Shown: in pieces, positions 37,152 to 45,309 of the stretch | Layout of the letters: each line of letters opens with the position of its first letter | Position numbering within the stretch: position 1 is the first letter of the stretch | From: Saccharopolyspora soli | GTDB taxonomy: Bacteria > Actinomycetota > Actinomycetes > Mycobacteriales > Pseudonocardiaceae | Assembly (NCBI RefSeq): GCF_022678645.1 | Contig: NZ_JALBWV010000055.1 | Coordinates: 1 to 62,886, forward strand | Direction of reading: 5' to 3' | DNA: 62,886 bases | Notes under the pieces: model-generated | The model's database searches: none | The model's input: only the letters and a program-made list of their open reading frames with translations | Told to the model about the DNA's origin: nothing | Translations under genes and position numbers: made by a program

Positions 37152-38303
37152 TCAGCGGGAGTGGGTGTGCAGGTGGTGGGCGCGGGCGAAGGCCGCGCGG
37201 TGCTGGGTCGCGCAAGACGCCCAGGTGAACTCCTTCGCCCGCAGCTGGGCCGCGGCGGCGAGCCCGGCACGGCGGGCCGGGTCGTCCAACAGCTCCGTCA
37301 GACCGGCGGCGATGTCGCCTGCTCCCACCCCGCAGTAGGCGACGGCATCGCCACCGACCTCGGGCAGGCTCAGCCGCCGGGTGGTCAGCACCGCCGCACC
37401 GCAGGCCATCGCCTCCAGCACTGGCAGGCCGAACCCCTCGCCGAGGCTCGGGTAGGCCACCAGGTGCGCGCCGCCGAGGAACCCGGCGAGCTGCCGGAAC
37501 GGCAGGTAGCCAGCGCGGATCACCCGGATCCGGTGCGGCACGGCCTCCAAGGCCCGCTCGACGCGGGTGTCCCAACCGGGCTGACCAGCCAGCACCAGCG
37601 CTGGCGAGTCGGTGCGCCCCTGGCAGGCGAGCATGAAGCCGCGGATCAGCGCTGGCACGTTCTTGCGCGGCTCCAGAGCTCCGAGGAACGCGATGTAGGG
37701 CTGGTCGTGCAGGCTCAGCCGGTCGCGCACCTCCTGGATCTCCTCCGGCGTCGGCGGGTGGAACCGGTCCGGGTCCACGCCGTGGTACATGATCGGCATC
37801 TTCGCGCGGTCCGCGCCGACCGAACGGGACAGCTCCGCAGCGGTGGCCTTGCTCGGCACGATGCACAGGGTCGCGCGGCGCAGCGCGGTGCGCGTCCACG
37901 CGCGGAAGAACCTGGCCTTGACCGGCGAGTGCACTGCCGGATTGGTGAAGAACGTCGCATCGTGCAGGGTCACCACCGACGCCGCCGGATTCGCCAGCGG
38001 CGTCGTGTAGTGCGGTGAGTGCAGAACGTCGATCCCGAGTCGCCGCACCAGCAACGGCAGGGTGGTCTGCTCCCAGGTCAGCCGGGCGGTCCGGGTCGCG
38101 ACGGCTTCGGTCGCGGGCACCACGTCGGTGTGCGGGGCGATGGTCGCGTACAGCTCCGCGTCGCGCGGCTGGCAGGCGACGGTGATCCGGGCGCCGTCGG
38201 TGTCCAGCGCAGCCAGCAGGGAGTCGACGTACCGGCCGACGCCGCCGCGATCCGCGGGTACCGCGGTGGCATCGATGAGAATGTGCGGCTCGCCTCTGTG
38301 CAC
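37152..38303 (-). CDS. Family 4 (GT-B) glycosyltransferase
   Basis: A 383-residue GT-B glycosyltransferase. The N-terminal domain starts ILIDATAVPADRGGVGRYVD, the acceptor-site glycine-rich loop, followed by IDVLHSPHYTTPL and VVTLHDATFF. The C-terminal donor domain has IAFLGALEPRKNVPALIRGF and LVAYPSLGEGFGLPVLEAMACG, the E(x7)E motif. Similar enzymes transfer mannose, rhamnose or glucose to lipid-linked glycans. The GTG at 38303 is chosen because TACGCT sits six bases ahead, a leaderless signature. The open frame extends 40 codons upstream, through an intergenic hairpin, which makes that extension unlikely. Confidence 0.88.
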   Translation of the reverse strand: MHRGEPHILIDATAVPADRGGVGRYVDSLLAALDTDGARITVACQPRDAELYATIAPHTDVVPATEAVATRTARLTWEQTTLPLLVRRLGIDVLHSPHYTTPLANPAASVVTLHDATFFTNPAVHSPVKARFFRAWTRTALRRATLCIVPSKATAAELSRSVGADRAKMPIMYHGVDPDRFHPPTPEEIQEVRDRLSLHDQPYIAFLGALEPRKNVPALIRGFMLACQGRTDSPALVLAGQPGWDTRVERALEAVPHRIRVIRAGYLPFRQLAGFLGGAHLVAYPSLGEGFGLPVLEAMACGAAVLTTRRLSLPEVGGDAVAYCGVGAGDIAAGLTELLDDPARRAGLAAAAQLRAKEFTWASCATQHRAAFARAHHLHTHSR

Positions 38304-38309
38304 CCGAGC

Positions 38310-38315
38310 AGCGTA
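38310..38315 (-). promoter_or_regulatory. -10 box for leaderless GT4 gene
   Basis: TACGCT on the minus strand, six bases before the GTG at 38303; no Shine-Dalgarno sequence is present. Confidence 0.45.
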
Positions 38316-38382
38316 CGGTGCGCGCGGTCGGACCTGTGACGAGTCGACGAAAATGTGTCCTGGCCAGCAGAAGTCGGAGGCT

Positions 38383-38424
38383 CGTGAGTGCGCAACCGGG
38401 CTCCAACCCGGTTGCGCGCTCACG
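38383..38424. repeat. Hairpin repeat, copy 1 (terminator-like)
   Basis: CGTGAGTGCGCAACCGGG (38383-38400) pairs with 38407-38424 apart from one mismatch, over the loop CTCCAA. Nearly the same 42-base sequence recurs at 51337-51378. It lies 64 bases past the stop of the glycosyltransferase at 38488 and probably ends that message. Confidence 0.72.
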
Positions 38425-38487
38425 ACCGCGCCGCGACATCAGCGGAACTCGAATTCCGCCTGGCCGTGAGATCCCGCACCCGACACG

Positions 38488-39594
38488 TCAGCGGTGCGTG
38501 CGCGATCGGATGTCGAGGTGCATCCGCCAAACCGCGTGCGCGGCCTGCGTCCAGGTGAAATCCGCTGCCCGGCGAATTCCGGCCGCGACCAGCGCGGCGC
38601 GGTGCGCGGGATCATCCGCGACGGAACGCAGGGCTGTGGCCAGCGCCACCGGGTCGGCACGCGGCACCGTCACACCGGCGCCACCTGCTACTTCGACCAG
38701 GGCTGGCGCATCGGAGTGCACCACCGGAACACCGAGCGCCATCGCCTCGACGACCGGCAGGCCGAAGCCTTCCGCGAGACTGGGCGCGGCCAGCGCGATC
38801 GCGTTTCTGAACAGCGCGGCGAGTTCCGCGTCGGAAACCGACTCCAGCAGGCGCACCCGGTCCGCGCCGCATTCCGCGGCGATCCGCGCGATGTCCACAT
38901 CTCCCCAGCCGGGTCGGCCGACGATCAGCAGCGCGACGTCCGGTGCGGTGGGCTCGGCCATCGCCCGCACCAGGTGTTCGTAGCCCTTGCGGGGTTCGAC
39001 GGTGCCGATCGCCAGCACGTACCGATCGGGCAGTTGCAGCCGCTCGACCACGGCCGGGTCCGGCTCGGTCAGCAGGTCCAGGGTGACGCCCTCGCCGACG
39101 ACCTGCGTGTCAACGCTGATCCGGAGGTGCTGCGCGAGGTCGGCGGCCACCGCCGCAGTCGGCACGACCAGCGCGTCCGCGTGCCGCGCGGCCCGGCTGA
39201 TCGCCCGCCGGTGCCAGGAAACTCCGCGCGGCGTCAAGGTTTCCGGATGCGTCCACGGCACCGTGTCGTGCACCGTCACCACCAGGCCGCGCCCTCGCTT
39301 GGCAGGCGGCGCGAGTGGTGTCATGGCGTGCACGGAGTCGCCACCGGGCCACAGCGGCAGGCCGCGTTCCCACGACGCGATCAGCGCGCGACGCGGGAGC
39401 GGGAGCACTCGCGGCCCCCGCACGCCGGGCACCCGAGCGGCCTCGGGATCGCCGCTGCGGCTGACCACGCTGCTCAGTTCCCACCCGGCTGGCGCGGTTT
39501 CGGCCATCGCGCGCAGCAGTTCCCGCGTGTAGCGGCCGGTTCCGCCGGGAACTGGAGCGAGCAACTGCTCGGCGATCGTGACGAGCTCGGGCAC
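38488..39594 (-). CDS. Family 4 (GT-B) glycosyltransferase
   Basis: A 368-residue GT-B glycosyltransferase, paralogous to the one downstream. It has VTIAEQLLAPVPGGTGRYTRELL near the N-terminus, VHAMTPLAPPAKRGRGLVVTVHDTVPWTHPE-type acceptor-domain segments, YVLAIGTVEPRKGYEHLVRAM and ALAAPSLAEGFGLPVVEAMALG with the E(x7)E donor motif. It ends FTWTQAAHAVWRMHLDI. The GTG at 39594 is the first start that gives the family N-terminus; no ribosome binding site is clear. Divergent from the family 2 gene at 39723. The sugar it transfers is not predictable. Confidence 0.88.
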   Translation of the reverse strand: MPELVTIAEQLLAPVPGGTGRYTRELLRAMAETAPAGWELSSVVSRSGDPEAARVPGVRGPRVLPLPRRALIASWERGLPLWPGGDSVHAMTPLAPPAKRGRGLVVTVHDTVPWTHPETLTPRGVSWHRRAISRAARHADALVVPTAAVAADLAQHLRISVDTQVVGEGVTLDLLTEPDPAVVERLQLPDRYVLAIGTVEPRKGYEHLVRAMAEPTAPDVALLIVGRPGWGDVDIARIAAECGADRVRLLESVSDAELAALFRNAIALAAPSLAEGFGLPVVEAMALGVPVVHSDAPALVEVAGGAGVTVPRADPVALATALRSVADDPAHRAALVAAGIRRAADFTWTQAAHAVWRMHLDIRSRTHR

Positions 39595-39708
39595 CCGCCC
39601 AGCTTCCCACGCCGCCAGTGGCGGGACTGCCGATTCCCGGACGCACACCGTTGTCGCAGGTAGCAAGGGCTACGACCGGAGTGGACCCAGGGCTGCCCGA
39701 GATGCGCG

Positions 39709-39714
39709 TAACGT
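39709..39714 (+). promoter_or_regulatory. -10 box for leaderless GT2 gene
   Basis: TAACGT, eight bases before the GTG at 39723. It lies downstream of the alternative ATG at 39702, so it favours the shorter protein. Confidence 0.35.
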
Positions 39715-39722
39715 CTTCGGCC

Positions 39723-40655
39723 GTGACGGCGTCGGAACGGGTGCGCAGCACTGTGGTCGTGGTGACCTGGCGAGGACGGGACCACATCGAGGCGTGCCTG
39801 GACGCACTGGCCGCTCAGGACCATCCACATCGGACGCTGGTGGTGGACAACGCCTCCGACGACGGCACGGCCGACCTGCTCGCGGCGCACCCAACGGCCC
39901 CGGAAGTGCTGCGGTTGAGCCGGAACCGCGGCTACGCGGGCGGCATCGCCGCCGCGCTCGCCCGCGTCCGCACGCCCTACGTCGCGTGGCTCAACGACGA
40001 CGCTGCGCCAGCCTCCGGCTGGCTCGCCGCCTTGGAGGCGGCGCTCGACGCCGACCGCGGCGCCGCCGCGGCGTCCTCCGTGCTCCGCACGCCGGACGGC
40101 CGCGTGCAGTCCGTCGGCGTGCGCCTCACCTCCGACGGCCACGGCGCTGACGCGCCTGAAGCCGCCGACGGCGTGTTCGGCTTCTGCGGCGGTGCTGCGC
40201 TGCTGCGCACCGCCCACCTCCGTTCCGTCGGTGGGGTTCCGGCGCACTTCTTCTGCTACTACGAGGACACCGACACTTCGTGGCGGCTGCGCCTGGCTGG
40301 TCACGGCATCGTTGCGGTGCCCGGCGCAAGCGCCTCCCACCTGCACGGTGCGACCACGCTGCCGGGTTCGACGCTGTTCCACCGCTGGAACGAACGGAAT
40401 CGCCTGCTCACGCTGCTGCGCTGCGCTCCCGCTCCGATCGCGGCCCGCGAACTCGCCCGCTTCGCGGCGATCACGCTCGCGCTGCCGCTGCGCCGCGCGG
40501 TTCCCGACGCGGCGAATTTCCGCGTCCCGTTGCGGCTGCGCGTGCTCGCCGAAGCCGCCGTGGGCCTCCCAGCGGCCCTGCGTGCGCGGCGTCGCATCGG
40601 CCGCATCGCGTCGATCTCCCGCCGCGAAGTCTGGCGCGCCTGGGCCGGATCGTGA
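39723..40655 (+). CDS. Family 2 (GT-A) glycosyltransferase
   Basis: A 310-residue GT-A enzyme: STVVVVTWRGRDHIEACLDA, LVVDNASDDGTADLL, LRLSRNRGYAGGIAAAL, the DDD-type metal site YVAWLNDDAAPASGWL, GFCGGAALLRTAHLRSVGG and YYEDTDTSWRLRLAGHG. It belongs with the rhamnosyl/galactofuranosyl-like family 2 enzymes by motif pattern. The C-terminal 70 residues are basic and partly hydrophobic (FAAITLALPLRRAV), perhaps membrane-associated. An alternative ATG at 39702 would add seven residues. It is followed by the two-domain glycosyltransferase on the same strand. Confidence 0.87.
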   Translation: MTASERVRSTVVVVTWRGRDHIEACLDALAAQDHPHRTLVVDNASDDGTADLLAAHPTAPEVLRLSRNRGYAGGIAAALARVRTPYVAWLNDDAAPASGWLAALEAALDADRGAAAASSVLRTPDGRVQSVGVRLTSDGHGADAPEAADGVFGFCGGAALLRTAHLRSVGGVPAHFFCYYEDTDTSWRLRLAGHGIVAVPGASASHLHGATTLPGSTLFHRWNERNRLLTLLRCAPAPIAARELARFAAITLALPLRRAVPDAANFRVPLRLRVLAEAAVGLPAALRARRRIGRIASISRREVWRAWAGS

Positions 40656-40790
40656 TCAGCCCGTTTACCAGGCAATCCGCACCGGACTCCGGCTTGGCCG
40701 CAAGACCCCGGTACCGATTGCCCGGCTCTGCGGCGCGAGTTCTGCCGACACCTCGCAGGCCCCGGTGGGGGATGGTGCACGCTTTAGGGC

Positions 40791-43301
40791 GTGGCTGAAT
40801 TGTCCGACCGCAGCAACCTGCCCGTGGTGTCGGTGATCGTGGTCAACTACCGCGGCGCGGACGACACCATCACCTGCCTGCGCGCGCTCCGCGACGATCT
40901 CGACTACCCCGCCGATCGCCTGGAGGTGATCTGCGTCGACAACGCCTCCGGTGACGGCAGCGCGGAGCGGATCCGGGCCGCAGCGCCGGAGGTTCGACTG
41001 ATCGAGTCGGACACCAACCTCGGCTTCGCTGGCGGGTGCAACCTCGCCGCCCACAGCGCCACCGGCCAAGTGCTGGCTTTCCTCAACAACGATGCCCGGC
41101 CGGACCGCGCCTGGGTGCGCGCGGCGGTCGCGGTGCTGCGGGCGGAGCCGACCGTGGGCGCGGTCGCCAGCAAGGTCCTGGATTGGGACGGCAAGCACAT
41201 CGACTTCGTCGACGGCGGGCTGACCTGGTTCGGAATGGGTTACAAGCGCCACGCCGGGGAAGTCGACGACGGTTCGCACGACGCCGCGCGGGACGTGCTG
41301 TTCGGAACCGGTTCGGCGCTGTTCGTGCGGGCCGAGTTGTTCGCCGCGCTGGACGGTTTCGACGAGCGCTTCTTCATGTTCTACGAGGACGTCGACCTCG
41401 GTTGGCGGCTGAACCTGCGCGGCTGGCGGGTCCGCTACGAGCCGCGCTCGCTGACGTTCCACCGGCACCACGCCTCGATGGCCGAGGTGTCCTCAGCTCG
41501 CGAGCACTACCTGCTGGAACGCAACGCGCTGGCGACGCTGTACAAGAACGTCTCCGAGGAAACGCTGGCGAAAGCGCTGCCAGCCGCGATGGCGCTGGCC
41601 GTGCGGCGGGCCACCGCGCGGGGCGAGATCGATCCGACGCAGCTGGAGATCACCCGGCGCGGCGACGGCGAAGACGACGGCCCGGTGCCGATCGACCGCA
41701 GTGCGCTGGCCGGAATGCTGGCCATCGACCAGTTCGTCGAGTTGCTGCCGTCGCTGAAGCGGTCCCGCGAACAGGAGCAGCAGGCGCGGGTTCGCACCGA
41801 CGCGGACCTGGTGCCGCTGATGCGCAAGGCGATGGAGCCCGCCTACCCGCTGCCGCGCTACCTCGCGGCGCACGATGCGCTGGTCGAGGCGTTCGAGCTG
41901 GACCAGGTCTTCGGCCGTCCCCGCAAGATCGTGGTGCTCACCGGCGATGCCCTCACCGAGCGGATGGCCGGTCCGGCGATCCGCGCGTGGCACATGGCCG
42001 AAGTGCTCTCCGCCGAGCACCAGGTGCGGTTGGTCAGCGTCAACGCCCTGGTCAGCCCACCGCAGTCGGAGTTCGAGGTGTTCGCGGCGAAACCGCGCGA
42101 ACTCGGCGCGCACGTCGACTGGGCGGACATCGTGGTGTTGCAGGGCCATGTCCTGGAGATGGTGCCCGCGCTCAAGCACGTCGAGTCCACCAAGATCGTG
42201 GTGTGCGACGTCTACGACCCGATGCACCTGGAGCTGCTGGAACAGGGGCGCGACACCGACGACGAGCGCCGCGCCAAGGACCTGGTCGGGGTGACCAAGG
42301 TGCTCAACACCCAGTTGCGGCGCGGTGATTTCTTCCTCTGCGCCTCGGAGCGGCAACGGCACTTCTGGCTGGGACATCTGGCTTCGCTCGGGCGCTTGAC
42401 GCCCGGCCTGTACGACAGCGACCCGACGGTCCGCTCGCTGCTTTCGGTCGTGCCGTTCGGTTTGCCGTCGGTGGCACCGCGCCGCACCGCACCGGCGATC
42501 AAGGGCAACCGACCGGGCATCGCGGCCGAGGACAAGGTCGTGCTGTGGGCAGGAGGCGTTTACAGCTGGTTCGACCCGTTGACGCTGCTGCACGCGGTGC
42601 ACCGGCTTTCCCAGCAGCACAACGACGTTCGGCTGTTCTTCCTCGGCATGAAGCACCCGAACCCGGACGTGCCGGAGATGGGCATGGCCGCGCAGACCCG
42701 CGGGCTGGCCCGGCGGCTGGGGTTGACCGACAAGTTCGTGTTCTTCAACGAGACCTGGGTGCCCTACGGCGAACGGCAGAACTACCTGCTCGACGCGGAC
42801 TGCGGGGTGACCACCCATTTCGAACACGTGGAGACGACCTTCGCGTTCCGCACCCGCGTGCTGGACTACCTGTGGTCCGGGCTGCCGGTGGTGACCACCG
42901 ACGGCGACTCGTTCGCCGACCTGGTGCGCGAGGAGCGCATCGGCGTGGTGGTGCCCGCAGAGGATCCCGACGCGCTCGCCGCAGCCCTGGAAAAGGCGCT
43001 CTACGACGAGGAGTTCGCCGCCGAGTGCCGACGCCGGATCGACCCGGTCCGGCAGCGTTTCACCTGGGAGTCGGTGCTCGCGCCGCTGACCGAGTTCTGC
43101 CGGGACGCGCGCCCGGCCGCGGACCGGCTCAAGGCGTCCGCCCCGCTGGTGCGCAGTCCGCGGTTGAACCGCGCCGAGACAGTGCGCCGGGACATCTCGC
43201 TGCTGCGGGAATACCTCGACGCGGGCGGACCGCTGGAGGTCGCGAAGCGGGCGACCGGGCGGCTGCGGCGACTCGCGGGTGAGCGGTTCCGTGGGCACTG
43301 A
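40791..43301 (+). CDS. Two-domain glycosyltransferase (GT2 fused to GT4)
   Basis: An 836-residue protein with two complete transferase domains. Residues 10-260 are family 2: VSVIVVNYRGADDTITCLRA, VICVDNASGDGS, LAFLNNDARPDRAW, ERFFMFYEDVDLGWRLNLRGW. A linker of about 110 residues follows. Residues 375-770 are a GT-B domain: IVVLTGDALTERMAGPAIRA, VLWAGGVYSWFDPLTLLHAV and HVETTFAFRTRVLDYLWSGL, with VVTTDGDSFADLV. It ends with basic helical residues. Such fusions couple two successive sugar additions in actinobacterial surface glycans. The start is GTG with no ribosome binding site; the next gene overlaps its end by 23 bases. Confidence 0.88.
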   Translation: MAELSDRSNLPVVSVIVVNYRGADDTITCLRALRDDLDYPADRLEVICVDNASGDGSAERIRAAAPEVRLIESDTNLGFAGGCNLAAHSATGQVLAFLNNDARPDRAWVRAAVAVLRAEPTVGAVASKVLDWDGKHIDFVDGGLTWFGMGYKRHAGEVDDGSHDAARDVLFGTGSALFVRAELFAALDGFDERFFMFYEDVDLGWRLNLRGWRVRYEPRSLTFHRHHASMAEVSSAREHYLLERNALATLYKNVSEETLAKALPAAMALAVRRATARGEIDPTQLEITRRGDGEDDGPVPIDRSALAGMLAIDQFVELLPSLKRSREQEQQARVRTDADLVPLMRKAMEPAYPLPRYLAAHDALVEAFELDQVFGRPRKIVVLTGDALTERMAGPAIRAWHMAEVLSAEHQVRLVSVNALVSPPQSEFEVFAAKPRELGAHVDWADIVVLQGHVLEMVPALKHVESTKIVVCDVYDPMHLELLEQGRDTDDERRAKDLVGVTKVLNTQLRRGDFFLCASERQRHFWLGHLASLGRLTPGLYDSDPTVRSLLSVVPFGLPSVAPRRTAPAIKGNRPGIAAEDKVVLWAGGVYSWFDPLTLLHAVHRLSQQHNDVRLFFLGMKHPNPDVPEMGMAAQTRGLARRLGLTDKFVFFNETWVPYGERQNYLLDADCGVTTHFEHVETTFAFRTRVLDYLWSGLPVVTTDGDSFADLVREERIGVVVPAEDPDALAAALEKALYDEEFAAECRRRIDPVRQRFTWESVLAPLTEFCRDARPAADRLKASAPLVRSPRLNRAETVRRDISLLREYLDAGGPLEVAKRATGRLRRLAGERFRGH

Positions 43302-44340
43302 CCTGCGCGTCCTGGTCGACGGCACACCGCTGCTCGGCCAGCGCACCGGGATCGGCCGCTACACCGGGTCCCTGGTCGCCGAACTATCGTCCATTGTGGA
43401 CCTCCGACTGATCGGGTTCACCACGCGCGGCTGGCGGAGGCTGCGTTCGCTGGCGCCGGTGGGAACACGAGCAGTTGGGCCGCCAATCCCGGCGAGGGTG
43501 TTGCGAACGCTTTGGCGGCACAGCACTTTCCCGCCTGTCGAGCTGCTCGCCGGACCGGCGCGAGTGGTGCACGGCACGAACTTCGTGCTGCCGCCGTCGA
43601 TCCGCGCGGGTGGCGTGGTTACCGTGCACGACCTGGCATTCCTGGACGACCCGTCGCTGGCTGACCACGATTTGCCGGAGCTCGTACGGAGTTCAGTGCG
43701 GCGAGCACGGGCGGTGTGCACGCCGACGGAAGCGGTGGCCGATGCTGTCAGCATCCGTCTCGACGTCCCGCGCGACAGGGTCGTGGTGACTCCGCTGGGC
43801 GTCGATCCGGAGTGGTTCACCGCAGTACCAATGGATTCCACACTCCGTGTCCAATATGGCCTTCCGTCGGAGTACCTGGTGTTCGTCGGCGCCGAAGGAC
43901 CACGCAAGGGCCTGCCCGACCTGCTGGCGGCGCACGGCCCCGACCTGCCACCGCTGGTCATCGCAGGCCCCGCCGACGCGGGCCGCAGCAACGAGGTGAT
44001 CCGCACCGGCTACCTCCCCGACGACCGCCTGCGCCGCCTCGTCGCCGGAGCAAGCGCGCTCGTCCTGCCGTCCCGCGACGAAGGATTCGGCTTGCCAGCC
44101 CTGGAAGCCTTGGCCTGCGGAGTACCCGTGGTGTGCTCGGACATCCCAGCGCTCCGCGAAATCACGGCGGATCACGCTGTGTTCTTCCCGCACGGCGACA
44201 CCGCCGCGCTGAACGAAGCACTCCACCAGGCCCTAGCAGACCCGCCGAACCCGGAAACGGGCCGCGCACAAGCAAAAACCTTCACCTGGCAAGCCTGCGC
44301 CGAAAAAACCCTCACGGCCTACCACCGCGCAGCGGCCTGA
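43279..44340 (+). CDS. Family 4 (GT-B) glycosyltransferase
   Basis: A 353-residue GT-B glycosyltransferase: LRVLVDGTPLLGQRTGIGRY, VVHGTNFVLPPSIRAGGVVT, VTVHDLAFLDDPSLA, YLVFVGAEGPRKGLPDLLAA and ALVLPSRDEGFGLPALEALA with its E(x7)E motif. It ends FTWQACAEKTLTAYHRAAA. The start is GTG at 43279 (or 43291), inside the end of the two-domain transferase gene, so translation is coupled. The 3' end is immediately followed by the first 82-base direct repeat, which contains a hairpin. It is the last gene of the rightward glycosyltransferase unit. Confidence 0.88.
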   Translation: MSGSVGTDLRVLVDGTPLLGQRTGIGRYTGSLVAELSSIVDLRLIGFTTRGWRRLRSLAPVGTRAVGPPIPARVLRTLWRHSTFPPVELLAGPARVVHGTNFVLPPSIRAGGVVTVHDLAFLDDPSLADHDLPELVRSSVRRARAVCTPTEAVADAVSIRLDVPRDRVVVTPLGVDPEWFTAVPMDSTLRVQYGLPSEYLVFVGAEGPRKGLPDLLAAHGPDLPPLVIAGPADAGRSNEVIRTGYLPDDRLRRLVAGASALVLPSRDEGFGLPALEALACGVPVVCSDIPALREITADHAVFFPHGDTAALNEALHQALADPPNPETGRAQAKTFTWQACAEKTLTAYHRAAA

Positions 44341-44354
44341 CGAACCCCGGAAAG

Positions 44355-44436
44355 GCGTCAGGCCAGGCTCCCGGTAATGCCCCGGGCCACCTGGCCTTCC
44401 TTCCGTCACCCCACGGGATCAGGCACCACCATTATG
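44355..44436. repeat. Direct repeat, left copy, containing a hairpin
   Basis: Eighty-two bases about 90% identical (7 mismatches, 1 gap) to 45146-45228, in the same orientation. Each copy contains AGGCCAGG and CCTGGCCT arms (here 44360-44367 and 44390-44397) with an inner CCCGG/CCGGG stem, a probable terminator, then a conserved tail with CCCCACGGGATCAGG ending in ATTATG. Confidence 0.85.
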
Positions 44437-44565
44437 TCCGTCCAAGGCACCGCTATGCCCCAATTTCGGCTTCAAATCAGGAAGATCACCACATCAGGCG
44501 ATCGCCTCTGGCTGGTCGTAGATCGCTCAACAGGGGATTCTGCCTGCCCCGTACGGTGTTCCCTC

Positions 44566-45135
44566 GTGCCAGTTGCCTACGGCGATGAATCCTTCCGGGA
44601 ACACCTGGAACAAGGTTTCTACGTGCTCGCCAGCGTCGTTTTCGACGCTCCGATCCTCGACGACGCTCGTGAGATGCTGTTAGCACTGCGAGGAAAGCAC
44701 CGAAAGCTCCACTGGTATGAGATGGAAGAGGTCGAGCAACAAAGAGTTGTCAAGCAACTGGCAGACCTCGACGGGATGCACGTCGTCGTCATCGGCTCAC
44801 CAGTTCCCATGCAGAAGCAGGAAAGAGCTCGCGCCAAGTGCCTGACGCAGTTGGTCCTTGATCTGCATGGTCTCGGCGTCGACTCGCTTGTGCTTGAGGC
44901 TCGGACTGCAGAGCTCAACCGCCGAGATGTGCTGACCGCTGCCGCAGCCAGACGGAGTCTTCTCCCAAAGGATGGCTGGTTCCGGGTTGAACACTGTCCA
45001 GGAGCCGTTGAACCCATGCTCTGGGCGGCAGACGTGGTGGCAGGTGCGTGCCGGGCCGCTCGTCTCGGCCGTCCCGAGCATCGCGAAATGTTGGCCGATC
45101 AGGTGTACGACATCGATATCGACACCGACTGCTGA
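44566..45135 (+). CDS. DUF3800-type protein in a repeat-flanked cassette
   Basis: A 189-residue protein fitting the DUF3800 pattern. It has an N-terminal acidic motif PVAYGDESFREHLEQGFYVL (the DES motif), a strand-helix core FDAPILDDAREMLLALRGKH, LVLDLHGLGVDSLVLEART, and the C-terminal VEPMLWAADVVAGACRAARL, equivalent to the family's IADFIAGA segment. DUF3800 has an RNase H-like fold by family knowledge and is often found in mobile and defence contexts; no function is proven. The GTG at 44566 follows no clear ribosome binding site, and upstream in-frame codons are possible. The gene breaks wbbL-rmlD synteny and lies between two direct repeats, which suggests acquisition. Confidence 0.7.
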   Translation: MPVAYGDESFREHLEQGFYVLASVVFDAPILDDAREMLLALRGKHRKLHWYEMEEVEQQRVVKQLADLDGMHVVVIGSPVPMQKQERARAKCLTQLVLDLHGLGVDSLVLEARTAELNRRDVLTAAAARRSLLPKDGWFRVEHCPGAVEPMLWAADVVAGACRAARLGRPEHREMLADQVYDIDIDTDC

Positions 45136-45145
45136 GCCTAGACAA

Positions 45146-45228
45146 GCGTCAGGCCAGGCTCCCAGTCATGCCCCGGGTCACCTGGCCTTCCTTCCCTCTC
45201 CCCACGGGATCAGGCGCTACCCATTATG
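45146..45228. repeat. Direct repeat, right copy, containing a hairpin
   Basis: Partner of the copy at 44355-44436. Hairpin arms AGGCCAGG at 45151-45158 and CCTGGCCT at 45181-45188. It begins 10 bases past the DUF3800-type stop, where it would act as that gene's terminator. Confidence 0.85.
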
Positions 45229-45309
45229 CACAACGCCGCAGCCGCACGCGAGCGGATTAGCCGATGAAACGGACGTTCCTCCGCCAACTCCCACCCTTCG
45301 GGTGAGCCG

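Noticed and set aside
44341..45309. Insertion sequence or integron cassette around the DUF3800-type gene
   Set aside because: No transposase or integrase, terminal inverted repeats or attC-like structure; only direct repeats that look like terminators.
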